DNA of 64,000 nucleotides from Gillisella vitis (GTDB lineage Bacteria; Pseudomonadota; Alphaproteobacteria; Rhizobiales; Rhizobiaceae): NCBI RefSeq assembly GCF_021559775.1, contig NZ_CP056047.1, positions 558,001 to 622,000 of the forward strand, read 5' to 3'. Shown piece by piece: positions 8,627 to 15,879 of this stretch (position 1 is its first letter; each line of letters starts with the position of its first letter). The notes under the pieces were generated by a model. It saw only the letters and a program-made list of their open reading frames with translations, ran no database searches and was not told where the DNA came from. The position numbers and the translations under genes were made by a program.

Positions 8627-9656
8627 GAGCATGGCCCCGGTACACCGCATAATTTTCGCCCTTGCGGCTGCTGTTTTGCTGGCCCTCTCCCTTACCGTCT
8701 CCACTTTGGCGGAGGAGCCTTTTACCGCCCGTGATCCGGGCTTTCTGGGCGATGAGGATGCGGCGCGGATCGTCGAAAAAGTCGGCGATCTGGAAAAGGG
8801 GCTGGGGGATGAAGCGGTTCTGGCCGGGCATTTCGCCGGTCTGGTCTCCCCGCCGGAAGAAACGGCCATCCTGCACCAGTTGACGGGCAATGTCCCGGGT
8901 CTGGCCTATATTCTACCGGTCATTCATGGTGAGGTGCGCGGCACGCTGATCGACATGCGTTTTACGGATAAGGCGGCGGCGGATCGTTTTCGCCAAAAGC
9001 TTGCCCAGGCTTTTGGTCCGTCTGATCCGGCCTGTAGCGATGATACCCACGCCTATTGGGCAGCTCACCGGGACCACTCGCTTGCCTTGCGGACCGATGT
9101 CTATGAGACGGAAACCATCGCGCAATTGACGCTGTTTGCGTCGGCCCCTCCGGATGCCAATTGCACGATCAATTCCGCGCCGCCCAATGCGCTGGTGGAC
9201 AAAGCGGCTTTGGCGGCATTGTTTGCCCGGCTGAAGAGTGAGCCGCCGCCATGGACCAACGCGGACGCCATGGCGGCCTGGCTGAAGCCCTATGGTGAAA
9301 GCGCCATTGAAAGGCCGGACAATTGCGCGGCGCAACTGGATATCGCCAGACCGCAGCAGCAGCTTGGCGGCATTGGCACATTCTCAGCCAGTCTGCGCCT
9401 TTGTCCCGTCTCCAGGTTCGGCAAACCGTCCAGCCTTTTCCTGTCCACCGGCGAAAACGACTTGTTCGGCTCTCGCAAGGCGCAAGAGGCGCTGGAAGCC
9501 ACTTTCGGCCCCCGCCATGCGCAATGCAGTGGCGAGGGCCGGGAGGTTTGGGTGGTCAGTCCCGAAGTAACCGCAGTTCTCAGCCGGGTCTACCCTTCTT
9601 CCGGGGTGCTGATCGTCAATGCGCCGGTCACAGCGCTGGCCGATTGCCGGGAATGA
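8589..9656 (+). CDS. secreted protein of unknown function
   Basis: 355 aa. A signal peptide is clear (RIIFALAAAVLLALSLTVSTLA|EE) whichever start is used. The mature protein has six or more cysteines (DPACSDD, DANCTIN, DNCAAQ, RLCPVS, HAQCSGEG, ALADCRE) spaced as for periplasmic disulfides, and no domain was recognised. ATG at 8589 has AAGGG just upstream but would run through a perfect 12-bp hairpin; ATG at 8631 starts right after that hairpin. Follows the MFS gene by 21 bp, so cotranscription is possible. Ends just before a hairpin at 9664. Confidence 0.7.
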   Translation: MLPQSKALFGSIASMAPVHRIIFALAAAVLLALSLTVSTLAEEPFTARDPGFLGDEDAARIVEKVGDLEKGLGDEAVLAGHFAGLVSPPEETAILHQLTGNVPGLAYILPVIHGEVRGTLIDMRFTDKAAADRFRQKLAQAFGPSDPACSDDTHAYWAAHRDHSLALRTDVYETETIAQLTLFASAPPDANCTINSAPPNALVDKAALAALFARLKSEPPPWTNADAMAAWLKPYGESAIERPDNCAAQLDIARPQQQLGGIGTFSASLRLCPVSRFGKPSSLFLSTGENDLFGSRKAQEALEATFGPRHAQCSGEGREVWVVSPEVTAVLSRVYPSSGVLIVNAPVTALADCRE

Positions 9657-9663
9657 GGAACGC

Positions 9664-9680
9664 GCCTGCCGGTGGCAGGC
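9664..9680. terminator. short GC hairpin, likely terminator
   Basis: GCCTGCC/GGCAGGC with a 3-nt loop directly after the stop of the secreted protein gene. Only 1 bp separates it from the 46-bp repeat derived from the nitroreductase 3' end. Before the insertion it probably served both converging genes. Confidence 0.6.
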
Positions 9681-9681
9681 C

Positions 9682-9727
9682 TCACTTCACCTCGATGACA
9701 AAATCCTCACGGGCGCGGCGGACTTTT
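9682..9727. repeat. 46-bp direct repeat, left copy (nitroreductase 3' end)
   Basis: Exactly identical to 13318-13363, which is the stop codon and last ~15 codons of the nitroreductase gene. Bases outside differ on both sides (9681 C vs 13317 T; 9728 G vs 13364 T). It behaves like an attachment-site or target duplication flanking the inserted segment. Confidence 0.9.
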
Positions 9728-10033
9728 GTGCGCCACATATGGCGCATGGCGCCGTAACACACATCGCAGGAGCCGATGTGCGAGTCCTCCGATTCTTGCC
9801 GTCGATGGTACCCGTAGAAAGAGCCGGAGGTCTATGTGTGCATTTCGGAAATCAACGATCAGTTGTGAATTTTAAATCTAAGATTGAAATGATTTATAAT
9901 AATAATTTATAGTTGTAATCGTGAGAATCCTCGCTAAAAAGTGCGCCCATGCATTCTTGAGTGGAGCTGAAAAGTGATTGAATAAAAAAGAAGTTTTTCA
10001 AGTTCTCAGACCTATTTTTGGACCGCTGCAACA
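9728..10033. other. leader region of the island operon
   Basis: About 300 bp with no convincing gene. It contains a short dyad GCGCCA-CATA-TGGCGC near 9731-9746 and an AT-rich tract with a TATAAT box at 9895-9900 that may be the promoter of the cassette; the -35 match is weak. Frame 2 from 9986 on reads as protein-like sequence continuous with the next gene (see findings). Confidence 0.4.
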
Positions 10034-10999
10034 TTGTCAGCTGTTCGAAAGACAATGGGGGACTATGGGTTTCACGAAATCGTCCCGTCAGTTCTGTCGC
10101 GTGAGCTTGAGCCGGGCGCGTTCCACTCCTATGCCGTTATCGGTGACCGGTTGCGGCCCGATGTCAAGAAGCTTGCTTCTCACGACATTGAACGACAGGT
10201 GACTGTGACGGGAAAAGAAGCATATTATCTTCCTGTCAGTCATAATTTTGAAAAGCAGCAAGCTACAGAGTTTCTAAATAAAGTTTACTGCCTTGCCCCA
10301 TGTGTTCGTCTTCTTCAGGAGGGGGAGGCGGTATCTCGCAAGCATCTGAACACATTCTTTCAGGTCGAAGTCGAGTGGAAGACGGAATCGATGGAAGATG
10401 TCTTCATGACAGCAGAACAGCTTTTGGTGGGTGTTGCGGCATATCTGTCCTCTAACGCCGCTGTTATGACTGATGTCAATACGGTAGACTCGCACGACCA
10501 CATAGCCGCTATCCAGCGTGGTGCCTTTCCCCGAATTACATTTGCTGAGGCGCTTCGACTTGTCGGTGCGCAAAAGGGGCGACAAACGGATCTCACCTTT
10601 GATGAAGATCAAAATCTGAGCAAGAAATTCGACCGGCCCTTCTGGATTTACAATTATCCGAAAGGTGTTCGTGATGCCGTCTATCACGAAAACGCTGAAG
10701 GCAATTATGACACCTACGACCTTATGTTGCCATTTGGTTACGGAGAGTTGGCAACGGGAGGAATTCGCCCAAAAACGGGTGATGCAATTCTGGCGCAGTC
10801 GGTTGGCAATTTGGGAGAGTCCAAGGAAAGCCTAACCCATGGTCACGCTGAATGGAAACGTACGCGTCAGATCCAGACCGCGGGATTTGGTATCGGATTC
10901 GAGCGCCTTCTTCGTTTCATTTCTGGCTCGCGTACGGTCCTAGACTTTGTGCAGCCGCATGATCATGGCCCCAACCGCAATATCCCCGGCATGAAGTGA
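10034..10999 (+). CDS. asparaginyl-tRNA synthetase-like ligase (AS-AR/AsnA-type paralogue)
   Basis: About 321 aa class II aminoacyl-tRNA-synthetase catalytic core without an anticodon-binding domain. Visible are motif 1 remnants (YGFHEIVPSVLS), motif 2 (VRLLQEGEAVSRKHLNTFFQ, residues 91-110), the amino-acid pocket (FWIYNYPKGVRDAVY, then YDLMLPFGYGE) and motif 3 (GFGIGFERLLRF, 284-295). Archaeal AsnRS paralogues of this layout make asparagine from aspartate and ammonia through an aspartyl-adenylate, so amide ligation of aspartate or a relative is the best guess. The listed start is TTG with no Shine-Dalgarno; ATG at 10055 cuts motif 1. Upstream in-frame sequence back to 9986 looks coding, so the true N-terminus is unresolved. 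13 bp before the oxygenase gene. Confidence 0.75.
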   Translation: MSAVRKTMGDYGFHEIVPSVLSRELEPGAFHSYAVIGDRLRPDVKKLASHDIERQVTVTGKEAYYLPVSHNFEKQQATEFLNKVYCLAPCVRLLQEGEAVSRKHLNTFFQVEVEWKTESMEDVFMTAEQLLVGVAAYLSSNAAVMTDVNTVDSHDHIAAIQRGAFPRITFAEALRLVGAQKGRQTDLTFDEDQNLSKKFDRPFWIYNYPKGVRDAVYHENAEGNYDTYDLMLPFGYGELATGGIRPKTGDAILAQSVGNLGESKESLTHGHAEWKRTRQIQTAGFGIGFERLLRFISGSRTVLDFVQPHDHGPNRNIPGMK

Positions 11000-11012
11000 C
11001 GGGTGGCTTGCA

Positions 11013-12011
11013 ATGGGTGATATCTATTATTTGAATCCCGAAGAATATCGAGCCATCGAAAATCTGATCGCATCAATCAATAGCCGTGTACGCGACGAAA
11101 ACCATCTCCATCGAATGGCTCTGACAGCTTGCGAGGAGATGCCTCTTTCCATTCGTAGGCTATTGGCTGACTATCGGTCGGAAGGCCTTGGTGCGACGTT
11201 GCGGATTGCCGGTTTTACCGTGGATGACGCTTCAATTGGCCTAACGCCTGCCACAACCCGTCCCGATCCAGCGCGCACGATCATGCGAGAAGATATTTAT
11301 CTTGCCCTGATGGCCAGTTGTCTGGGGACGCCTTTTTCTTTTGCGAGCCAGCAGGATGGGCATCTGACGCAGAATATCGTGCCGATGAAGACTGCGGAAT
11401 TTTCACAATTGGGTGCAGGCAGCAAGGAGGAGCTGGTTTGGCATACCGAAGATGCATTTTCTGATCACCGGCCAGACTTCATCCTTTTATTCGGGATGCG
11501 CAATCCGCAAGGAGTGGCAACGACCGTCGCGTGTCTGCCGCCAGAAACCGACGAAAATGACATAAAGTTTTTATTCAACAAAAATTTCATGTTTCTGCCT
11601 GACCCGGATCATGCCAGCCATCTCGCGCACGTAACCCATGAAGCGGGGCGGATTGCCCACGCCAAAATGCAGGCGATGATCGAAAATCCGCCTGTTGAAA
11701 GTGTGCTTTTCGGCAATCCCGTCGATCCCTATATCAGAATCGACCCCCAGTTCATGAAGCCTATCAATTTACAGGATAAATCCGTTGCGGCCTATGAGCG
11801 TCTTGTAGAGCGCATCGAACAGGCACAACGCGATGTCGTTATCGCGCAGGGCGAGCTGCTGATCGTCGATAACCATCGTGCCGTTCATGGGCGTCGTTCT
11901 TTCCAGCCGCGTTACGACGGCTCTGACCGCTGGTTGAAGAAGATCAATGTGGTCCAAGATTTCAGGCGTCTGAAGGAACTACGCTTTCACGAGCGGCAAT
12001 TTGCTGTCTAG
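11013..12011 (+). CDS. Fe(II)/2-oxoglutarate oxygenase, clavaminate synthase-like (VioC/AsnO type)
   Basis: 332 aa. The iron site is complete: His144-x-Glu146 in VWHTEDAF and distal His292 in NHRAVHGRRSF. Arg306 in DRWLKK, 14 residues further, fits the 2-oxoglutarate anchor. HxE rather than HxD, and the following block DHRPDFILLFGMRNPQGV, are hallmarks of the amino-acid beta-hydroxylase subgroup (VioC for arginine, AsnO for asparagine). Predicted to hydroxylate or desaturate a free amino acid. Starts 13 bp after the AsnRS-like gene with GGGTGG upstream, so the two are cotranscribed. Pairing with an asparagine-synthetase-like enzyme makes asparagine or a derivative a plausible substrate, but arginine cannot be excluded. 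Confidence 0.85.
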   Translation: MGDIYYLNPEEYRAIENLIASINSRVRDENHLHRMALTACEEMPLSIRRLLADYRSEGLGATLRIAGFTVDDASIGLTPATTRPDPARTIMREDIYLALMASCLGTPFSFASQQDGHLTQNIVPMKTAEFSQLGAGSKEELVWHTEDAFSDHRPDFILLFGMRNPQGVATTVACLPPETDENDIKFLFNKNFMFLPDPDHASHLAHVTHEAGRIAHAKMQAMIENPPVESVLFGNPVDPYIRIDPQFMKPINLQDKSVAAYERLVERIEQAQRDVVIAQGELLIVDNHRAVHGRRSFQPRYDGSDRWLKKINVVQDFRRLKELRFHERQFAV

Positions 12012-12022
12012 GTTGCATGGTT

Positions 12023-12060
12023 CTACAGCGCTGTCACCATATCTGGTGACGGCGCTGTAG
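12023..12060 (+). terminator. 16-bp hairpin after the oxygenase gene
   Basis: CTACAGCGCTGTCACC (12023-12038) pairs with GGTGACGGCGCTGTAG (12045-12060) with one G-U, around a 6-nt loop. It starts 11 bp after the stop. No long T-run follows, so it may work as a Rho-assisted terminator or mRNA stabiliser. Confidence 0.6.
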
Positions 12061-12142
12061 CGCGCAATCCGAAGAGGCAAAGATGATTGTTCCCGTCTCA
12101 TACCAGGTCTCGAAGATGTGCGCGCACCCCCGACTTGAAAAA

Positions 12143-12185
12143 TTGAAAACATCTCAAATACTTCAGAGGCTTGAGATATTTTCAA
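12143..12185. repeat. 13-nt-loop hairpin family, copy A
   Basis: Arms TTGAAAACATCTCAA (12143-12157) and TTGAGATATTTTCAA (12171-12185), one mismatch/wobble, loop 13 nt. Lies between the oxygenase and the LysE gene. The surrounding ORF 12083-12319 (start MIVPVSYQVSKMCAHPRLEK) aligns with the 45-codon ORF at copy B (13979-14116). Confidence 0.75.
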
Positions 12186-12624
12186 ACGGAATACGAACTG
12201 CCATTTTCAATGAAACCTCGTATCATACCCCCGGCGAGGGCACGCTTGCATGCCTTCAAATATTTTATAAAGAGTCGTTTGGAGCAGAAGGAAGCCAAGC
12301 CAGATCCGCCTGGGAATGAAAATCCAGGGTTGCGGTTCCCGAACGTGTCGTGTTATGCAAAGATCAATATATGCAACGAATGTTTGACAGCGAATAATTG
12401 TATTTCTTTTAAAAAAATCTCAAGTACAAGATGTGTTTGAGATTTTTCAATGAATTTAAGGCGGCTCTGAGAGCAACCTCTTCATGCTTTCCTATTAAGT
12501 CAATGTGGTTTTCCGTGATGATTCATGTAAGATAACGGTTTTCGTATTAACAGTGGAGCGTTTCTTTCGTTTCAACGTTGATCGGAATTGAAGCCAAAAT
12601 TGCAAATTCTGGAAATGTATTAAC
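12186..12624. other. non-coding spacer before the LysE gene
   Basis: Besides hairpin copy D, this 440-bp AT-rich spacer shows no convincing gene. Short ORFs here (for example 12171-12440) lack Shine-Dalgarno sites and recognisable sequence. A promoter for the exporter gene is likely but no clear -35/-10 pair is claimed. Confidence 0.4.
12413..12447. repeat. 13-nt-loop hairpin family, copy D
   Basis: Arms AAAAATCTCAA (12413-12423) and TTGAGATTTTT (12437-12447) are perfect complements around a 13-nt loop. It has the same core and loop length as the other copies but sits in very AT-rich DNA. No start codon opens the equivalent reading frame here. Confidence 0.65.
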
Positions 12625-13224
12625 GTGAACGATATTTGGATTTATATTCTTGCTTGCCTTGCTATTGTTGCTATCCCCGGGCCGGCTGTCATCTATATTT
12701 TATCGCGTACAGTGGAGGGCGGGTTTGGTGCGGGCGTACTTTCCGCGTCTGGCGTCGCTATGGGTGCGCTTGGAAATGCCCTTGCTTCTGCATTTGGATT
12801 GTCATTGCTTTTTGCTTCGGTTTCGGCGTCTCTTTATATTATCAAATATGGGGGCGCGATTTATCTTCTTTATATCGCTTGGAAAACGATTCGTTCCAGA
12901 AGCGACCGTACAGCAGAGGCAGAAACACAGAAAAAAAGCTATTTTTTTCAGGGTCTCATCGTTTCGCTACTTAATCCGAAAGTTACGATGTTCTTCGCGG
13001 CTTTCCTTCCTGCTTTTATTGATCCGTCTAAAGGATATTTCTTGCAAACATCGCAGCTGGCCATCATATTTGTGGTCATCGCATTTATTTTCGATATAGT
13101 AACGGTTGTCACGTCCGGTCTGACGCGAGAGTTTTTTCTTAAGAATTCTGGTGCCGATAGTAAGATATTTAAGTATCTATCCGCAATATGTCTCGTCTTG
13201 GTGGCCTGCTTTGCTGCAAAATAA
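12625..13224 (+). CDS. LysE/RhtB family amino-acid exporter
   Basis: 199 aa inner-membrane protein with about six hydrophobic segments. The family motif is IPGPAVIYILSRTVEGG near the N-terminus, followed by GGAIYLLYIAWKTIRS and the NPKVTMFFAAFLPAFI block. It exports amino acids or their derivatives in other bacteria. GTG at 12625 is the start, with GGAAAT 9-10 nt upstream. Codon use is AT-richer than the flanking chromosome. As the last gene of the inserted cassette it is the natural exit route for the product of the ligase/oxygenase pair. Confidence 0.88.
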   Translation: MNDIWIYILACLAIVAIPGPAVIYILSRTVEGGFGAGVLSASGVAMGALGNALASAFGLSLLFASVSASLYIIKYGGAIYLLYIAWKTIRSRSDRTAEAETQKKSYFFQGLIVSLLNPKVTMFFAAFLPAFIDPSKGYFLQTSQLAIIFVVIAFIFDIVTVVTSGLTREFFLKNSGADSKIFKYLSAICLVLVACFAAK

Positions 13225-13275
13225 GACGCTAAATTTTTGATGCCATGCTGCTGCATGCGTTTGAAGCTGACAGAA

Positions 13276-13313
13276 TTTGTCGGCACGGGCCGTTCGATAT
13301 CCCTGCCGACAAA
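13276..13313. terminator. 10-bp hairpin at the right end of the island
   Basis: TTTGTCGGCA (13276-13285) and TGCCGACAAA (13304-13313) are exact complements around an 18-nt loop, between the LysE stop and the nitroreductase stop. It is probably the terminator of the exporter gene and possibly of both converging genes. Confidence 0.55.
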
Positions 13314-13317
13314 CGAT

Positions 13318-13363
13318 TCACTTCACCTCGATGACAAAATCCTCACGGGCGCGGCGGACTTTT
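13318..13363. repeat. 46-bp direct repeat, right copy (inside nitroreductase gene)
   Basis: Identical to 9682-9727. This copy is the functional one: it contains the TGA stop and the final codons of the nitroreductase gene. Confidence 0.9.
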
Positions 13364-13950
13364 TTCAGGTTGACCAGCCAGTCGCCTTCCGGCTGACGAT
13401 AGCCCAGCGGCAGGATGGCGACGGAGCGCAGGCCCTTGGCGCGCAGATCGAGGATTTCGTCCAGCGCTGCCGGGTCGAAACCCTCCATCGGGGTTGAATC
13501 AACCTCTTCAAAGGCGGCAGCCGTCAGTGCCAGCCCCAGCGCGATATAGGCCTGGCGAGCGGCATGTTCGAAATTCACTTCGGCGTCGCGCGGCGGATAG
13601 GTATCCAGCAGCATCTTGCGATAGTTTTCCCAGCCTTCATTGGTGAAATTGCGCTCGGCATTGGTGAGATCAAACATCGTGTTGATCCGTTCCGCCGTGT
13701 AATTGTCCCAGGCGGCAAACACCAGCAGATGCGAGCAATCGGTAATCTGGCCCTGGTTCCAGGCGATCGGCTTGATCCGCTCGCGGATCTCCTTGTTGGT
13801 CACGACAAGCACGGAAAACGGCTGCAGGCCGCTGGAAGTCGGCGCCAGCCGGGCCGCCTCGACAATACGCTCGACCTTGTCTTCGGCAACAGTCTTCGAC
13901 GGGTCCATTTTCTTGGCGGCATAACGCCAGTTCAACTTATCAAGCAGCAC
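13318..13950 (-). CDS. nitroreductase family NAD(P)H oxidoreductase (NfsB-like)
   Basis: 210 aa FMN flavoprotein. Typical features: N-terminal LNWRYAAKKMDPSKTV, EAARLAPTSSGLQPFSVLVV (FMN-phosphate contact), ARQAYIALGLALTAAAFEEVDSTPMEGFDP, and the C-terminal LGYRQPEGDW. It reduces nitroaromatics or quinones with NAD(P)H. The start is GTG at 13950 with AAGGA 8 nt upstream, which fits the family better than the ATG 19 codons further out. Its last 46 bp are duplicated 3.6 kb away at the far side of the inserted segment. The short ORF at 13979 diverges from it. Confidence 0.9.
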   Translation of the reverse strand: MLLDKLNWRYAAKKMDPSKTVAEDKVERIVEAARLAPTSSGLQPFSVLVVTNKEIRERIKPIAWNQGQITDCSHLLVFAAWDNYTAERINTMFDLTNAERNFTNEGWENYRKMLLDTYPPRDAEVNFEHAARQAYIALGLALTAAAFEEVDSTPMEGFDPAALDEILDLRAKGLRSVAILPLGYRQPEGDWLVNLKKVRRAREDFVIEVK

Positions 13951-13978
13951 GATACTATCCTTATGCGAAGGCTCGAAG

Positions 13979-14116
13979 ATGCTCACGCATCCTCGCCTTG
14001 AAGACATTCGAATATCTCAAATGCAGCAAAGGCTTGAGATATTCGAAAAGGAAATACGAAATGCCATCTTCGATGACCCTGCGTATTATGGAAGAAAAAT
14101 TGCCTGCCCGATGTAG
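13979..14116 (+). CDS. candidate 45-aa small protein over hairpin copy B
   Basis: ATG at 13979 with GAAGG 7-8 nt upstream, reading MLTHPRLEDIRISQMQQRLE and ending ...YGRKIACPM with TAG at 14114. The stop sits in the loop of a 10-bp hairpin (14101-14127) that looks like a terminator. The same frame is open in hairpin copies A (MCAHPRLEKLKTSQ...) and C (MHLRPALKDLQISQ...), which supports translation. Equally, the nucleotide hairpin could be the conserved element and the frame a passenger. Not a recognised family. Confidence 0.4.
   Translation: MLTHPRLEDIRISQMQQRLEIFEKEIRNAIFDDPAYYGRKIACPM
14007..14047. repeat. 13-nt-loop hairpin family, copy B
   Basis: TTCGAATATCTCAA (14007-14020) and TTGAGATATTCGAA (14034-14047) are perfect complements with a 13-nt loop, upstream of the nitroreductase start. 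It lies inside the 45-codon ORF. Confidence 0.8.
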
Positions 14117-14127
14117 GCGGGCAGGCA
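14101..14127 (+). terminator. 10-bp GC hairpin, terminator-like
   Basis: TGCCTGCCCG (14101-14110) and CGGGCAGGCA (14118-14127) are exact complements with a 7-nt loop. It follows and partly overlaps the end of the 45-codon ORF. Confidence 0.55.
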
Positions 14128-14206
14128 GTCATCCGCAACGGGCAGGATGATGAATACAGCGTTCACCCCGCATGGATTGCCGCGGATTTTCGAAGGCATA
14201 GCGAAG

Positions 14207-15097
14207 CTATTTTTCGACAAACACCGCCTGTGTCAGGTCGGCATCGAAACGGTAGCGGTCGTTTTCCCGGCGCAGCAATTGCGAGAGCGGCACTTCGGTG
14301 CGGTTGTCGATAATCACCTTGTCGTTTTCGCTTTCCGTCTTGCGCAGCCACTCGACCAGATCGGTCTCGCCGGATTTAAGAAAATCGCAGCCACGGCGGA
14401 AGAGTTTCGGGAAAATCAATTGGGCCTTGCCGGTGCCGTCTTCCTCGTCCGCGCCCGGCTTGCTGCCGCTCGCCCAGCCAAGATCGCTGAGGTCGGTGAG
14501 GGCAAACCGTTCCGTCTTGTCCACCGACCAGACGCCGAGGTCCGCATCGCGCGCCTGTCTTGCGGCCTGTGCAATGGTCTCGCGCTGATCTACCGGCGCG
14601 GAACTATAGAGCATGGGATAGGCCATGCCGCTGGAAATCAACCGGTAATTGGCGCTGGCCTCCAGGGTTTTGGTTGAAATCGCGCCGGTCTCGCCGGAGG
14701 AAAACGGATTGCCGTCAAAGGTCAGATAGCAGATCGGCCGCCCATGAACATCGGCGGAGGCCGTCAGAATACCGGCCTGGATGGTTTGCGGCTCGGCAGC
14801 GGTGACGGTTTCTTTCGACAGCGAAAACGAGGAAAAGCCGATCAGATCGCGCAGCAGATAATCCCGCGCCACCCCGCCGCGCGGCTGCGCCTTGCTCTCG
14901 TAATGGGTTTCGGGCGTATCGATCCCTTCCAGCCGCAGTTGATGGCTGCCGTCCTTGGCGGGGCGCAGTAGATGAGCGCGGTAGATATCGGCAAGCAGGC
15001 TTTCATCATCCGGGCGAAACCGCACCGAATCGCCATCCGGCTGCTTGCCGATGATGATGATCGTGCCGGGAACGTAGCGATAATTCTGCAAGGCCAT
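14207..15097 (-). CDS. staphylococcal nuclease-like (SNase) domain protein
   Basis: 296 aa. The SNase/thermonuclease core is visible as DGDSVRFRPDD, LRLEGIDTPETHY, GGVARDYLL, with ADLGVWSVD late in the domain. The Asp of DGDSV and the Asp/Glu of GIDTPE match calcium and catalytic positions of the fold, though the canonical Arg positions are not obvious, so activity is uncertain. No signal peptide is apparent. ATG at 15097 with GGAGG upstream. It lies downstream of, and on the same strand as, the three-paralogue array. The C-terminal ~100 residues are unrecognised. Confidence 0.75.
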   Translation of the reverse strand: MALQNYRYVPGTIIIIGKQPDGDSVRFRPDDESLLADIYRAHLLRPAKDGSHQLRLEGIDTPETHYESKAQPRGGVARDYLLRDLIGFSSFSLSKETVTAAEPQTIQAGILTASADVHGRPICYLTFDGNPFSSGETGAISTKTLEASANYRLISSGMAYPMLYSSAPVDQRETIAQAARQARDADLGVWSVDKTERFALTDLSDLGWASGSKPGADEEDGTGKAQLIFPKLFRRGCDFLKSGETDLVEWLRKTESENDKVIIDNRTEVPLSQLLRRENDRYRFDADLTQAVFVEK

Positions 15098-15176
15098 GGG
15101 CGATCCTCCGTTACCATCAATGGTTGGGCATCAGCAAACCGCAGATCTGTGTCATGGGTGAGACAGAGAAGGCCGA

Positions 15177-15821
15177 TCAGACGGCTGCGGCCAGACCCTG
15201 CACCGCCAACAACTCGCTGGCCGCCGCCGCGGTGGTGGCCGGAGACGGCGCGGCCTCTGCGCCTTGATCCGTGGCCGTATCTTCATCCGTCTCGGCCAAA
15301 TCGTCCTGAATATTTTCGCCCGTATCGGTTAGAAACATGCGGTTGACCAGGGCATCGCTGCTGAACATCCTGCTCATCAGCTCGGTCTTAAGACTCTTGT
15401 CACCGCTTTCGAAATCGTCTGCGGTGAGCTTGCCGCTATATTCCGCGATGATGGCAGCGGTGCGTTCTTCCGGCGTGTCGAGATTGTCCCAGTCGATACT
15501 GTTTCTAAACTGCTGCATGACATCGGCACTTCCTTCTCCTTGCTCATAAGGAGTAAACATCCAGCCGCCCTCATTGTAGATGGTAACCGTTCCAATGCTG
15601 ATTTCCATCTTTGAATAGATTGTTGCGGGTTTGCTCTCGGCTTCAATCTTGGCCTGCTCCGCCGCAGCCTCCGCCCACATCTGTTCCATTTCCACCTGCA
15701 AGGCGGTCTTGGGCTGGCTATCGTCAGGCAAACTCGCCATAAACTCGGTATCGGCCTCCGCAGCCTTGGTCGAGGAATAGCCATAGGCATACGCTATGCC
15801 GGGTGTAACTGTAGTGCTCAT
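15177..15821 (-). CDS. tandem unknown family, member 1
   Basis: 214 aa; the start MSTTVTPGIA at 15821 is fixed by GGAGG upstream. The central conserved block is SIDWDNLDTPEERTAAI, then SGKLTADDFESGDKSLKTEL and SRMFSSDALVNRMFL; it also has TVTIYNEGGWMFTPYEQGEG. The tail is Ala/Thr/Pro-rich and low complexity. No signal peptide or membrane segment. It is the most diverged of three adjacent same-strand paralogues (15177-17078). I do not recognise the family. Low-complexity ends around an Asp/Glu-rich core suggest an exported or structural protein, but nothing proves this. Confidence 0.75.
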   Translation of the reverse strand: MSTTVTPGIAYAYGYSSTKAAEADTEFMASLPDDSQPKTALQVEMEQMWAEAAAEQAKIEAESKPATIYSKMEISIGTVTIYNEGGWMFTPYEQGEGSADVMQQFRNSIDWDNLDTPEERTAAIIAEYSGKLTADDFESGDKSLKTELMSRMFSSDALVNRMFLTDTGENIQDDLAETDEDTATDQGAEAAPSPATTAAAASELLAVQGLAAAV

Positions 15822-15879
15822 GTGACTCCTCCTATGAGCATGGACATGAAAAACCCCGATGTCGCAATGCGGCGCTCGA

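Larger units (their letters stand above)
9728..13363. mobile_element. 3.6-kb inserted segment bounded by 46-bp direct repeats
   Basis: The segment between the two nitroreductase-end copies holds three same-strand genes: an AsnRS-like ligase, a 2-oxoglutarate oxygenase and a LysE exporter. It has AT-rich spacers (for example 9860-9910 and 12380-12460), unlike the flanks. There is no integrase, transposase or relaxase gene inside, so it is either non-autonomous or was placed by homologous or illegitimate recombination. The outer order (secreted gene, terminator, nitroreductase end) is restored if the segment plus one repeat is removed. Mobile status is inference from the repeats. Confidence 0.6.

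Noticed and set aside
9619-9912. 97-codon ORF over the left 46-bp repeat
   Set aside because: Crosses a terminator and the insertion junction; no ribosome site or known motif.
9978-10202. 74-codon ORF at the start of the AsnRS-like gene
   Set aside because: Overlaps the synthetase motif 1 in another frame and stops inside the gene; kept only as a hint of a frameshift.
12083-12319. 78-codon ORF across hairpin copy A
   Set aside because: Only its middle aligns with the ORF at copy B and its tail is unrelated; treated as part of the repeat rather than a firm gene.
9728-13363. Classical transposon or integrative element
   Set aside because: No transposase, integrase, terminal inverted repeats or tRNA target found; only the direct repeats support mobility.
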